DNA of 64,000 nt from Amycolatopsis thermoflava N1165. GTDB taxonomy: Bacteria > Actinomycetota > Actinomycetes > Mycobacteriales > Pseudonocardiaceae. The position numbers and the translations under genes are program-made. The notes under the pieces were generated by a model. That model had not been told where the DNA came from. It saw only the letters and a program-made list of their open reading frames with translations, and ran no database searches. How positions within the stretch are numbered: position 1 is the first letter of the stretch; every line of letters begins with the position of its first letter. The DNA is taken from contig NZ_KI421511.1 in the NCBI RefSeq assembly GCF_000473265.1, positions 3,881,560 to 3,945,559 of the forward strand. Direction: 5' to 3'. Shown here piece after piece: positions 55,263-64,000 of the stretch.

Positions 55263-56455
55263 CCGCCGGTGACGCGGGCATCGTGGTGGTGGGTGCGTCC
55301 CTGGCCGGCCAGCGCGCGTGCGCCGCACTCCGCCGCCACGGCTACCGGGGGCGCCTGACCGTCGTCGACGCGGAGCCGCATCTCCCCTACGACCGGCCAC
55401 CACTGTCCAAGGAGCTCCTCGCCGCGACCGCGGACGAGTCCGCGGCGGCACTGCCATCCGCCGGGCTCGGGATCGATTGGGTGCTCGGACGGCGAGCCCG
55501 TCGGCTCGACGTGCCGGGCCGCACCGTCGAACTGGACGGCGGCGACGTCCTGCCCTTCACCGGCCTGGTCGTCGCCACCGGCTCCGCGCCGAACCCCTGG
55601 CCCGGAACGCATCCACCGGAGGTCGGGGTGTTCCGCACGCTGGACGACGCCCGGGCCCTGCGGCACCGGCTCGGCGGCGGCGATCGCCTGCTGGTCATCG
55701 GGGCAGGTTTCCTCGGTGGTGAACTGGCCGCCGCCGCCCGGGGCCGGGGGACGTCCGTCGAGCTGGTCGAAGCGCAGCCGCAGCCGCTGCGCTCCGCGCT
55801 GGGGCCGGTCGCCGGCGAGTTCGTCGCAGCGCTGCACCGCGCGGCCGGGGTGTCCCTGCGGACGCGCACGCGGGTCGGCTCGTTCACCGGTGACCACCGG
55901 CTGACCGGCGCGATCCTGTCGGACGGCACCCGGGTGGCGGCCGACCTCGCGGTGGTGGCGCTGGGCGCGTCGCCGCGCACCGGATGGCTCGCCGGCGCGG
56001 GCCTGCGCATCAACCGCGGTCTCGTCTGCGACCGGCACGCACGAGCGCTCGGCACCGACGGGGCGCCGGTGCCGGGCATCGTGGTGGCGGGGGACGTGGC
56101 CCGCTGGCCTCACCCGTGGGCGGGACCGGATGGCGCCGTGCTCGGCCACTGGACGCATGCGGTCGAACAGGCCGAGGTGGCGGCCCGGAATCTGCTCGAC
56201 CCCGCCCATCCCGCCACCTACCGCCCGGTGCCGTCGTTCTGGTCCGACCTCTACGGCGTCCGGCTCCGCGCCGTGGGTTTCCCCGCGTTCGCCGACACCG
56301 TCGAGGTCCACGAGAACGACCCGGACGGCGGCAGACTCGACATCGCATACCGGCGGGACGGCGAGCTGGTGGGCGCGCTGACCGGCAACCGCCCCGGCCG
56401 GCTGGCCGCCTACCGCGCCCAGCTGGCCGAGGCTCTCGGCCGCGTGCCCGCCTGA
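55259..56455 (+). CDS. FAD-dependent ferredoxin reductase
   Basis: A 398-residue reductase of the rubredoxin/putidaredoxin reductase family. VVVGASLAGQRACAALR binds FAD, LPYDRPPLSKELL is the family block, LVIGAGFLGGELAAAARGRG binds NAD(P)H, and GIVVAGDVARWPHPW is the second FAD motif. It would reduce the ferredoxin coded just upstream. The final codons lie beside a diverged copy of the aldehyde dehydrogenase gene end. Confidence 0.92.
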   Translation: MTAGDAGIVVVGASLAGQRACAALRRHGYRGRLTVVDAEPHLPYDRPPLSKELLAATADESAAALPSAGLGIDWVLGRRARRLDVPGRTVELDGGDVLPFTGLVVATGSAPNPWPGTHPPEVGVFRTLDDARALRHRLGGGDRLLVIGAGFLGGELAAAARGRGTSVELVEAQPQPLRSALGPVAGEFVAALHRAAGVSLRTRTRVGSFTGDHRLTGAILSDGTRVAADLAVVALGASPRTGWLAGAGLRINRGLVCDRHARALGTDGAPVPGIVVAGDVARWPHPWAGPDGAVLGHWTHAVEQAEVAARNLLDPAHPATYRPVPSFWSDLYGVRLRAVGFPAFADTVEVHENDPDGGRLDIAYRRDGELVGALTGNRPGRLAAYRAQLAEALGRVPA

Positions 56456-56694
56456 CCGCCGGACGGTCCGATGTGGACGACCGTCGAGCGGCGGAGGCGC
56501 GCGACGGCAGGTGCCGCTCGGATCCGCTCGCATCACCTCGGTGCCCGCCAAGTTCCGCCGCGCGCCTTCGGCCCGGCTGGCCGCGATCTCCGGCTCGACG
56601 GCACGGGCTGGATCGTGCGCGCGAGTGCCGATGCCCCTCACCGGCAGGGCCGGCACGCGCTAACCGCCGGAGGGTCCGATGTGGACGACCTTCG
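56453..56694. repeat. Duplicated 3' end of the aldehyde dehydrogenase gene
   Basis: Bases 56453-56486 match 56661-56694 at 31 of 34 positions. On the minus strand both read VVHIGPSGG; in the distant copy the stop TAG has become CAG. The 170 bases between hold no gene and no obvious inverted repeat. The distant copy partly overlaps the last bases of the ferredoxin reductase gene. Confidence 0.8.
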
Positions 56695-58042
56695 TCACGG
56701 TCATCTCGTCGAGCAGCTCCGGCCCGTAGCCGAACCCCTCGCCGCTGGCCTTGCGCGGGTGGGCCGCGCCGGCGGGCGCGCCGCCGAAGACGTTGTTCAC
56801 CTTCACCGTCCCCACGGGCAGTTCCCGCCACGCCCGCTGCGCGTGGGCCATCGAATCGGTCAGCACCGTCGCCGTGAGGCCGTACCGGTCGTCGGCCGCC
56901 TCTTCCAGCGCCTGGTCGAAGCTGTCGACCACGCGCACCGGTGCGACCGGCCCGAACGTCTCCTCGCTCAGCACCCGCATCGACGGCGTGCACCCGGCCA
57001 GCACGGTCGCCGGGTAGTGCGCACCCGGCCCGTCCGGCAACTTCCCGCCGGCCAGCAGCGACGCGCCCTGCGCCACGGCGTCTTCGACGTGCGAGTGCAC
57101 GTGCTCGCGCTGCCGCTCGTCCACCAGCGGCGCCATGGGCACCTCGGACGGGCGCTTGCGCGCCTCCGCCACGAGCGCGTGCAGGAACTCGTCGGCCACC
57201 GACCGGTGCACGTAGATCCGCTCCACCGACACGCAGATCTGCCCGGCGTTCGCGAACGCCCCCAGCGCGGCCTGCTCGGCCGCCCACTTCGGATCCACAC
57301 CGGCGTCGACGATCAGCGCGTCGTTGCCGCCGTTCTCCAGCAGCACCTTCGCCCCGGTCCGCGCCGCGGCCACCGCCACCGAACGGCCGGTCGCGGTGCT
57401 GCCGACGTGCGCGATCACATCCACGTCCGCGGACTCCGCGAGCTGCGCGCCCACCCGGCCGTCGCCGTCCACGCAGACCAGCACGTCCGCGGGCAGGTGC
57501 CGCGCGATCAGCTCGGTCAGCATCCGCCCCACGTGCGGGCACCGCTCGCTCGGCTTGTGCACGACGACGTTGCCCGTCGCCAGCGCCGCGCCGATCAGCC
57601 CGCACGCGACCGCGACCGGGTCGTTCCACGGCGTCAGCGCCACCACGAGACCACGCGGCCCGGGCACCATCAGGTCCGTCGCGTCCCAGCCGCCCTGCAG
57701 GCTGCGCCCGCGGTGGGCGGGCCCCAGCTCCGCGTACTGCTCGAGGGTCCCCGCGCCGGCGAGGACACCTTCGCGTGCCTCGTCCGGCAGCTTGCCGGTC
57801 TCGCGGTTGTTCATCGCGGCCAGCTCGTCGGCCCGCTCACGCAGTTCGGCAGCCGCGGCCTTCAACGCGGCAGCGCGCTCCCCCGCCGCGGTCCGCTCCC
57901 AGCCCGTGAACGCCACCCGCGCCGCGCGCACCGCCGCGGCGACCTCGTCCGCGGTCGCACTCGGTACGCGTCCCACCAGCTCGCCGCTCGCGGGGTCGCG
58001 GACCTCGATGGCCGCGTCTTCCCGGGTCATCAGCTCAGTCAT
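56660..58042 (-). CDS. Aldehyde dehydrogenase family protein
   Basis: A 460-residue NAD(P)-dependent dehydrogenase. TPWNDPVAVA and VVHKPSE form the cofactor region, HVGSTATGR is the turn, LLENGGNDALIV has the general-base Glu, and ANAGQICVSVERI has the catalytic Cys. EETFGPVAPV and VNNVFGG end the fold. Similar to succinate-semialdehyde/vanillin-type enzymes, but the substrate is not clear. GGAGGTGCG precedes the ATG at 58042. Its end is duplicated downstream. Confidence 0.94.
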   Translation of the reverse strand: MTELMTREDAAIEVRDPASGELVGRVPSATADEVAAAVRAARVAFTGWERTAAGERAAALKAAAAELRERADELAAMNNRETGKLPDEAREGVLAGAGTLEQYAELGPAHRGRSLQGGWDATDLMVPGPRGLVVALTPWNDPVAVACGLIGAALATGNVVVHKPSERCPHVGRMLTELIARHLPADVLVCVDGDGRVGAQLAESADVDVIAHVGSTATGRSVAVAAARTGAKVLLENGGNDALIVDAGVDPKWAAEQAALGAFANAGQICVSVERIYVHRSVADEFLHALVAEARKRPSEVPMAPLVDERQREHVHSHVEDAVAQGASLLAGGKLPDGPGAHYPATVLAGCTPSMRVLSEETFGPVAPVRVVDSFDQALEEAADDRYGLTATVLTDSMAHAQRAWRELPVGTVKVNNVFGGAPAGAAHPRKASGEGFGYGPELLDEMTVTKVVHIGPSGG

Positions 58043-58100
58043 CGCACCTCCTGTCCGCGGTGCGAGTACCCCTGCTTCTCCTCCGCGACACCCGGCGGGC

Positions 58101-58634
58101 TCAGCCCTCGGCGATCTGCTGCGCCTTCGCGTAGGCCAGCTGCAGGAAATCGGCGCCGGTCAGCGCCGCCAGCGCCGCCGCGACCAGGCGCGTCACGCGG
58201 GGCGCGAAGACGTGGCCGACGGTGAATCCGGTCACCACCCACATGTCGAGGCAGAACGGGCAGCTGAGCAGCTCGCCGAGGCTGTGCCGCAGCCCGGAGG
58301 GCTTGCGCACCTCCTCCATCACCTCGGCGGGCCCGCCAGTGTCGGCGTATCGGGTGAACGGGGCGCGCAGGGGGCTGGTGACGGCGTCCTTGCTGATCGT
58401 CCTGGCCAGTTTGTGGGTACCCATCGCCATCAGGGCGATGTCGGACACCCGCAGGTCACGGGGCATCTTGCGGCCGGTGAGCAGAGCCACGAGCGTCGCC
58501 GTCGCCACGAGCGAGGTGTACACGAGCAGGACGACGAGGTAGCCGCCCAGCGGGCGGTCGTGGTTCCCCCGGTAGGCGTCGGCCTCGGCGCGACCCGCGG
58601 CGGCGAGGTCCCGGAGTCCGGCGTGCTGCGCCAT
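58101..58634 (-). CDS. DUF1360 membrane protein
   Basis: A 177-residue protein with helices at about 31-52, 127-150 and 155-172. CPFCLDMWV before the second helix is the DUF1360 hallmark, with a CxxC that could bind metal or be redox active. Members have been found beside sporulation or stress genes; the function is unknown. It is upstream of the aldehyde dehydrogenase gene on the same strand, and divergent from the GNAT gene. Confidence 0.85.
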   Translation of the reverse strand: MAQHAGLRDLAAAGRAEADAYRGNHDRPLGGYLVVLLVYTSLVATATLVALLTGRKMPRDLRVSDIALMAMGTHKLARTISKDAVTSPLRAPFTRYADTGGPAEVMEEVRKPSGLRHSLGELLSCPFCLDMWVVTGFTVGHVFAPRVTRLVAAALAALTGADFLQLAYAKAQQIAEG

Positions 58635-58719
58635 ACGCTCTCCTGATACTCGGCTGTTCGTGCGGGCAACGGGTACCCCCCGGACCCACGGGCAACCGCC
58701 CGGCCGCGAAGGAGGAGAA

Positions 58720-59175
58720 ATGCCGCACAAGTACCTCTTCCGACGCGCGACGCCCGACGACGCCGACGCGATCCGGGAACTGGTCCACGCCGCGTACGCG
58801 AAGTGGGTGGACATCATCCGCCGAGAACCCCTGCCGATGCGCACGGACTACCGGCAGGCCGTCACCGCCCACCGCATCGACCTGCTCTACGACGACGACC
58901 AGCTGGTCGCGTTGATCGAGATGATCCCGGCGGTGGACCACCTGCTGATCGAGAACGTCGCCGTGCGGCCCTCCGCGCAGGGCGCCGGTCACGGGCGCCT
59001 GCTGATGCGGCACGCGGACCTGCTGGCCCAGTCGATGGGGCTGCCCGGCGTGCGGCTCTACACGAACGCCCTGTTCACCGAGAACATCCGCTTCTACCGG
59101 CGGCTGGGTTACCGGGTGGACCGCGAGGAGCCGTTCCTCGACGGCGCGCTGGTGCACATGAGCAAGACGGTCTGA
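58720..59175 (+). CDS. GNAT-family N-acetyltransferase
   Basis: A 151-residue acyltransferase. LIENVAVRPSAQGAGHGRLLMRHA is the acetyl-CoA site (Q/R-x-x-G-x-G/A), and NIRFYRRLGYRVD the usual C-terminal block. The start ATG at 58720 follows AAGGAGGAGAA, one of the best ribosome sites in the window. The acceptor substrate is unknown. Confidence 0.92.
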   Translation: MPHKYLFRRATPDDADAIRELVHAAYAKWVDIIRREPLPMRTDYRQAVTAHRIDLLYDDDQLVALIEMIPAVDHLLIENVAVRPSAQGAGHGRLLMRHADLLAQSMGLPGVRLYTNALFTENIRFYRRLGYRVDREEPFLDGALVHMSKTV

Positions 59176-59179
59176 CGCC

Positions 59180-60280
<1,101 letters not shown>

Positions 60281-60361
60281 GAGGAATCGCTACCCCTGCA
60301 CGGGTGGCCGCAAACCCGATCCGGGGTGGCCTGGACGACACGGATCGGCAAGAGTGGGGCC

Positions 60362-61321
60362 ATGAGCAGCGCAGAGGTGCGGGACGGCGTGTCGTTGACG
60401 AACCTCGACCAGTCACTGTTCGCCGATGCCGGCGCCACGAAGCGCGATCTGGTCGACTACCTGGACGCGGTCGCCGACCGGATGATCGCGGCGCTGCGGG
60501 ACCGGCCGCTGTCGGTCGTGCGGGTGCTGCGCGGCCAGGACGCGTTCATGCAGAAGAACCTGCCGAAGTACACCCCGGAGTGGGTGCCGCGGGTGAGCAT
60601 GTGGGCGGAGAGCTCGCACCGGCAGGTGACCTACGCCCTGTGCGACGACCGCCGCACGCTGCTGTGGTTCGGCAACCAGCGGGCGATCGAGTACCACCCG
60701 ACGCTGGGCACCGCCGGGCACCTGGACCGGCCGACGCACCTGGTGCTGGACCTGGACCCGCCGGAGGGCTCGGCGGCCTTCGACCTGGCGGTGCGCGCGG
60801 CCCACCTGGTGCGCCGCGCGCTGGACGACTGCGGTCTGGCCGGCGCGGTGAAGACGAGCGGTTCCAAGGGGGTGCACATCTTCGTGCCGGTGCGTGGCGC
60901 GGACGCGGAGCAGGCCGCCGCGGCAACCCGGGCACTGGCCGCGCGAGCCGAGGCGCTCGACCCGGAACTGGCGACGACGGCATTCATCCGCGAGGACCGC
61001 GAGGGCAAGGTCTTCCTCGACTCGACGCGCGCGGGCGGCGCCACGGTCGTGTCGGTCTACAGCCCGCGGGTGCGGCCCGGGCTGCCGGTGTCGTTCCCGG
61101 TGCCGTGGAGCGACCTGGACAACGTGCAGCCCAGCGACTTCACGCTCCGCGAGGCCCTGCGGCTGCTGGGCTCGGACGATCCGTGGACCGAGTCGCTGCC
61201 GGATCCGCAGGAGCTGCCGGCGGATCTGGTGGAGCACGGCCGCACCATCCCAATCGCCCGCGTGCAGGCGATGCACGAGGGCAAACGCCGGGCCCGCGCC
61301 CGCCGCGAGCAGGGCTCCTGA
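60362..61321 (+). CDS. Stand-alone LigD-type polymerase/primase domain protein
   Basis: A 319-residue homologue of the LigD polymerase domain (AEP superfamily). RVLRGQDAFMQKNLPKYTPEWV is a typical block, LDLDPP holds the catalytic Asp pair, and KTSGSKGVHIFVPV the nucleotide-binding motif. It fills gaps with ribo- or deoxynucleotides in end joining. No Ku, ligase or nuclease gene is in the window, so it resembles the solo PolD proteins of mycobacteria. ATG at 60362. Confidence 0.92.
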   Translation: MSSAEVRDGVSLTNLDQSLFADAGATKRDLVDYLDAVADRMIAALRDRPLSVVRVLRGQDAFMQKNLPKYTPEWVPRVSMWAESSHRQVTYALCDDRRTLLWFGNQRAIEYHPTLGTAGHLDRPTHLVLDLDPPEGSAAFDLAVRAAHLVRRALDDCGLAGAVKTSGSKGVHIFVPVRGADAEQAAAATRALAARAEALDPELATTAFIREDREGKVFLDSTRAGGATVVSVYSPRVRPGLPVSFPVPWSDLDNVQPSDFTLREALRLLGSDDPWTESLPDPQELPADLVEHGRTIPIARVQAMHEGKRRARARREQGS

Positions 61322-61368
61322 CCGTGGTCACTCGGGCACGCTGACCCTCGCCCACGACTCACCTCCCG

Positions 61369-61432
61369 CGGCGGCTCACCTACCCCGGCGGCTCCGGCCG
61401 CGGCGGCTCACCTGCCCCGGCGGCTCCGGCCG
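61369..61432. repeat. 32-base tandem repeat
   Basis: Two adjoining 32-base units (61369-61400 and 61401-61432) differ at one base, and a shortened third follows. They are very rich in GGCGGCTCC. No spacers separate them, so this is not a CRISPR array. Confidence 0.85.
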
Positions 61433-61448
61433 CGGCGGCTCCGGCCGC

Positions 61449-61774
61449 CCAGGTCGCAGGCCCCCGCGCTGCTGCCCCCTCCGCCGAGCGACAGCCCCGC
61501 CACCCACCCGCAAGGCACCACACTGCTGCCCCTCCCCCCAAGCAGCCAGCCCAGCCGCAGGCCACCACGCTGCTGCCCTCCCCCAGCGGCAGCCCCACCA
61601 CCCAGCCACAAGCCCCCGCGCGACTGCCCCTCCTCCAGCGACGGCCCCACCACCCAAGCCACAAACCCCCGCACTGCCGCCCCTCCCCCCGAGCAGCCAG
61701 CCCAGCTGCAGGCCACCACCCTGCCGCCCCTCCCCCCAGCGACAGCCCCACCCCCAGCCGCAAGCCCTCGCGAC
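61449..61774. repeat. Degenerate C-rich tandem repeats after the flavin reductase gene
   Basis: Blocks of roughly 75 bases recur, for example 61543-61615 and 61693-61768 (offset 150), with intermediate diverged copies. The plus strand is strikingly poor in G in places (runs such as CCCCTCCCCCC). No gene is supported. With the 32-base repeats, this fills the whole 453-base gap. Confidence 0.75.
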
Positions 61775-62392
61775 CTAGCGCGGCGTCTCCGAGCGGAAGC
61801 TGTGCCCCAGCTCCGGCCCGAGGCCGAAGTAGTGCCGGAAGTTGTAGATCAGCGGGCTCCACGCGCCGGGGTCGACGTGCTGCGTGCCGGGCACGACCAG
61901 CCGCGCATCGCAGTGCACGCGCAGCACCTCCGCCTGCACCACCACGAAACCGCCGCCCCAGCCCTCGCCCACCTCGGCCACCCGCGCCTCCAGCGCGATC
62001 GGGCAGTCCGCCACCCGCGGCGGCCGGACCAGGTCGGACTCCGCGGGCCGCAGCCCGGACGCCGCGAACTTGTCCGGCTCGTGCCGGAACGCGCCGCGTT
62101 TGTGCGCGGGCACCGGGTCCGCGCCGGTGAGCGGGGCCAGCCGCTCCACCGCCCGCCACTGCTCCGGGCCGGGCAGGTTGACCACCACGTCCCGGCGCGC
62201 GCGGAGGTTGGCCGCCGTGTGCGACGCGGCGGCCAGCCCCAGCACGACCACCTGCCCCAGCGCCCAGGCCGAGGACATCGGCGCGAGGTTGGCGCTGCCG
62301 TCGGCGTTCTCGGTCGACAGCAGCACCACGGGCGTGCCGAAATAGAGGATCTTCGGGTTGATCACGACGTGCTCGTCCGTTGCGATGTTCAC
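61775..62392 (-). CDS. Flavin reductase-like split-barrel protein
   Basis: A 205-residue FMN-binding split-barrel protein. ILYFGTPVVLLSTENADGSANLAPMSS is the opening block, and ARRDVVVNLPGPEQW and DCPIALEARV are further family blocks. A possible role is reduction of flavin or oxidation of a small substrate. The ATG at 62392 gives the family N-terminus. Its stop directly adjoins the degenerate repeats. Confidence 0.88.
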   Translation of the reverse strand: MNIATDEHVVINPKILYFGTPVVLLSTENADGSANLAPMSSAWALGQVVVLGLAAASHTAANLRARRDVVVNLPGPEQWRAVERLAPLTGADPVPAHKRGAFRHEPDKFAASGLRPAESDLVRPPRVADCPIALEARVAEVGEGWGGGFVVVQAEVLRVHCDARLVVPGTQHVDPGAWSPLIYNFRHYFGLGPELGHSFRSETPR

Positions 62393-62433
62393 GCCGCCAC
62401 GCTAGGGACCGGTCGTGTCGGTCCCGGCCGAAC

Positions 62434-63021
62434 TCAGCGGTGTCTGCCCCGCCGCACCTGCTCCACCAGCGCGATCAGCACTTCCTTCGCCGACTCCCGG
62501 TTCCGCGCGTCGCACAGCACCACCGGGATGCCGGGGTCGAGGTCGAGCGCCGCCGCGACCTGGTTCGCGCGGTACTGGCGGGATCCGGCGAAGCAGTTCA
62601 CCGCCACCACGAACGGCGTCTCGCGCCGCTCGAAGTAGTCGACCGCCGGGAAGCAGTCTTCGAGGCGGCGCGTGTCGGCGATGACGACCGCGCCGAGCGC
62701 GCCCTGCGCGATGTCGTCCCAGAAGAACCAGAACCGGTCCTGCCCCGGGGTGCCGAACAGGTACAGCGCGAGGTGCTCGTCGAACGTGATCCGGCCGAAG
62801 TCGATGGCGACCGTGGTGGTCGTCTTCTGCTCCAGGCCCTCGGCGTCGTCGATCCCGGCGCCCGCCTCGGTCAGGTACTCCTCCGTGCGCAACGGCTGGA
62901 TCTCGCTGACCGCACCGACCATCGTGGTCTTGCCCGCGCCGAAACCACCCGCGATGAGGATCTTCAACGCGGTGAAGGGTTTCGCCGGCGCGGGCAGTGG
63001 TTCAGAGCGCACGGAGTCCAT
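62434..63021 (-). CDS. cvnD: Conservon GTPase (CvnD-like)
   Basis: A 195-residue Ras-like/MglA-type GTPase. GGFGAGKTTMVGAVSEI is the P-loop, GTPGQDRFWF the switch II (DxxG), and VAVNCFAG replaces the NKxD motif. It is the last of the four-gene conservon and acts at the membrane with the roadblock partner. It overlaps the DUF742 gene by 20 bases. Confidence 0.93.
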   Translation of the reverse strand: MDSVRSEPLPAPAKPFTALKILIAGGFGAGKTTMVGAVSEIQPLRTEEYLTEAGAGIDDAEGLEQKTTTTVAIDFGRITFDEHLALYLFGTPGQDRFWFFWDDIAQGALGAVVIADTRRLEDCFPAVDYFERRETPFVVAVNCFAGSRQYRANQVAAALDLDPGIPVVLCDARNRESAKEVLIALVEQVRRGRHR

Positions 63022-63364
63022 TCAGCACTTCCCTCAGGATGCGGTCGGTCGGTCCGGTGGCGGCCGGGACCGGGCGGGTCACCTCGACGTGCCCGCCGTT
63101 CAGCAGGTCCGCCAGCAGCACCCGCGTGACGTTGAGCGGCAGGTTCGCGCGGGCCGCGATCTCCGCGACCGACAGCGTGTGCGCCTGGCACAGCTGGAGG
63201 ATCACCGCCTGCTCGGGGCTCAGGGTGAGGTCGTGCTCGGGCCGCGTGCGGGCGGAGACGAGCGCGATGATGTCCAGGAACTCGGCGGACGGCCGGGCCC
63301 GGCCCCTGGTCAGCGCGTACAGGCGGACCATGGGGCCGGACTCGTCGCCGTACCAGTCGCTCAC
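63002..63364 (-). CDS. cvnC: DUF742 conservon protein (CvnC-like)
   Basis: A 120-residue DUF742 protein with a winged-helix look: VRLYALTRGRARPS, HTLSVAEIAARANLPLNVTRVLLADL and RILREVLNGLRAL are standard blocks. It is found in conservons between the roadblock and GTPase genes. The GTG at 63364 overlaps the roadblock stop by four bases. Confidence 0.93.
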   Translation of the reverse strand: MSDWYGDESGPMVRLYALTRGRARPSAEFLDIIALVSARTRPEHDLTLSPEQAVILQLCQAHTLSVAEIAARANLPLNVTRVLLADLLNGGHVEVTRPVPAATGPTDRILREVLNGLRAL

Positions 63365-63792
63365 GTGCCCGTCCGGTCCAGCCGTGGTGCGGTGTACATG
63401 TGCTCACCCACCTGCGAAACGAGCCGGGCCATCTCGTAGGCGACCAGTCCGATGTCGGTGCCGGCCTCGGCGAACACCGACAGGCACGTCCCGCCGCCAG
63501 CCGCGATGACGAACAGGAAACCGCCGTCGAGCTCGACCATCGTCTGCCGGACCGCGCCGGCGTCGAACTGCCTGCCCGCGCCCTTCGCGAGGCTGTTCAG
63601 CGCCGACGACACCGCGGCGAGGTGCTCGCTCTCCTCGCGGGTCATCCCCGTCGAGGTGGCCATCGCCAGGCCGTCGTTGGACAGCAGCAGCGCGTTCCGG
63701 ACCCGTGGCGCGTTGCCCACCAGCTCGTCCAGCAGCCAGGCCAGCTCCCGGCCGTTATCGGTGGCGTCCACCGCTACCCCTCTCGTCGTCAT
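63361..63792 (-). CDS. cvnB: Roadblock/LC7 protein (CvnB-like)
   Basis: A 143-residue roadblock/LC7-domain protein. LAWLLDELVGNAPRVRNALLLSNDGL starts the fold, and TMVELDGGFLFVIAAGGGTCLSV is the central sheet. Such proteins control the activity of the conservon GTPase. The ATG at 63792 overlaps the upstream kinase stop (ATGA). Confidence 0.94.
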   Translation of the reverse strand: MTTRGVAVDATDNGRELAWLLDELVGNAPRVRNALLLSNDGLAMATSTGMTREESEHLAAVSSALNSLAKGAGRQFDAGAVRQTMVELDGGFLFVIAAGGGTCLSVFAEAGTDIGLVAYEMARLVSQVGEHMYTAPRLDRTGT

Positions 63793-64000
63793 CCGTTGCG
63801 TCCGCGGGTGAATCCCTGCTGCAGGGCGGACATGGTGGCGCGGGCCTCGTCGGGCGACGTCCGCGGCGTCGCGGCCTCGTCGTGCGCGGACTCGCGCAAC
63901 CCGGGAGCGAGGTGCGCCTGTCGCTTGCGGCGCGGCAGACCGCCGGTGACGTCGTCCTCGGCGACCACCGGTTCGGGCCGTGGCGGGGCGGGCGGGCGCG
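63789..64000 (-). CDS. cvnA: C-terminal end of a conservon sensor kinase (CvnA-like), cut by the window
   Basis: Only about the last 70 codons are present. The end is Pro/Arg-rich (GLPRRKRQAHLAPGLRESA) and finishes ATMSALQQGFTRGRNG before TGA. This tail is typical of the nitrate/sulfate-sensor-type histidine kinases that open conservons. The catalytic domain lies beyond the window edge. Confidence 0.8.
   Translation of the reverse strand, partial: RPPAPPRPEPVVAEDDVTGGLPRRKRQAHLAPGLRESAHDEAATPRTSPDEARATMSALQQGFTRGRNG

Noticed and set aside
61369..61774. CRISPR-like array
   Set aside because: The repeats adjoin each other or diverge gradually. There are no unique spacers of constant length and no cas genes.
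61380..62159. A 259-codon minus-strand frame with Gly/Trp-rich repeats
   Set aside because: Its first part is the flavin reductase gene out of phase and its rest is the translated tandem repeats. No start or ribosome site supports it.

Overview
The window is GC-rich bacterial chromosome with dense, often overlapping genes, many GTG starts and codon use typical of high-GC actinobacteria. A Pseudonocardiaceae member such as Amycolatopsis fits best. Supporting signs are the tig-clpP1-clpP2-clpX block with valS nearby, twin ClpP subunits, a roadblock/DUF742/GTPase conservon, F420-type luciferase-like enzymes, exact CebR boxes and a secreted Tat esterase. The genus is inferred. I saw no tRNA, rRNA, CRISPR array, transposase, phage gene or PKS/NRPS gene.

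Layout. 0.3-4.4 kb: a GntR-controlled operon on the minus strand (ADP-ribosylglycohydrolase, NCS1 permease, PfkB kinase). 4.4-7.7 kb: secreted SGNH hydrolase, anti-sigma-like ATPase, lipoprotein, DinB protein. 8.0-10.6 kb: valS. 10.7-25.4 kb: accessory metabolism with many small MarR/GntR regulators, an FdhF-like molybdoenzyme, an oxalate/formate-type MFS carrier with an overlapping 44-residue partner, and fdhD. 25.4-26.0 kb: a gene-free stretch with two large nested inverted repeats. 26.4-30.7 kb: the protein quality-control block. 31.0-35.1 kb: a desaturase-reductase fusion and small regulator/transporter units.

35.7-39.2 kb holds a six-gene, translationally coupled minus-strand operon: a membrane-anchored DUF5666-like protein, a 71-residue membrane protein, ApbE flavin transferase, a four-His membrane protein, a NuoF-like flavoprotein and a 3Fe-4S-type ferredoxin. 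It looks like a membrane redox module moving electrons from NAD(P)H towards a flavinylated partner outside the cytoplasm. This is the best candidate for a poorly described system. Divergent from it, 39.4-46.0 kb encodes a histidine kinase without an adjacent response regulator, then two ArnT-like glycosyltransferases flanking a GT2-GtrA fusion (cell-envelope glycan modification).

46.1-64.0 kb: PP2C phosphatase, YbjN protein, the cellobiose system cebR/cebEFG/bglC with two CebR boxes, a VOC/flavin/ferredoxin/ferredoxin-reductase operon lacking a visible oxygenase, an aldehyde dehydrogenase, DUF1360 and GNAT genes, a Ser/Thr kinase, a stand-alone LigD-type polymerase, a flavin reductase-like protein and a conservon cut by the window end.

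Two themes recur. First, many regulator genes have a -10 box 6-8 bases before the start codon, implying leaderless transcripts, often with a palindrome over the promoter. Second, several gene 3' ends are followed by diverged copies of their own last codons or by GC-rich tandem repeats.
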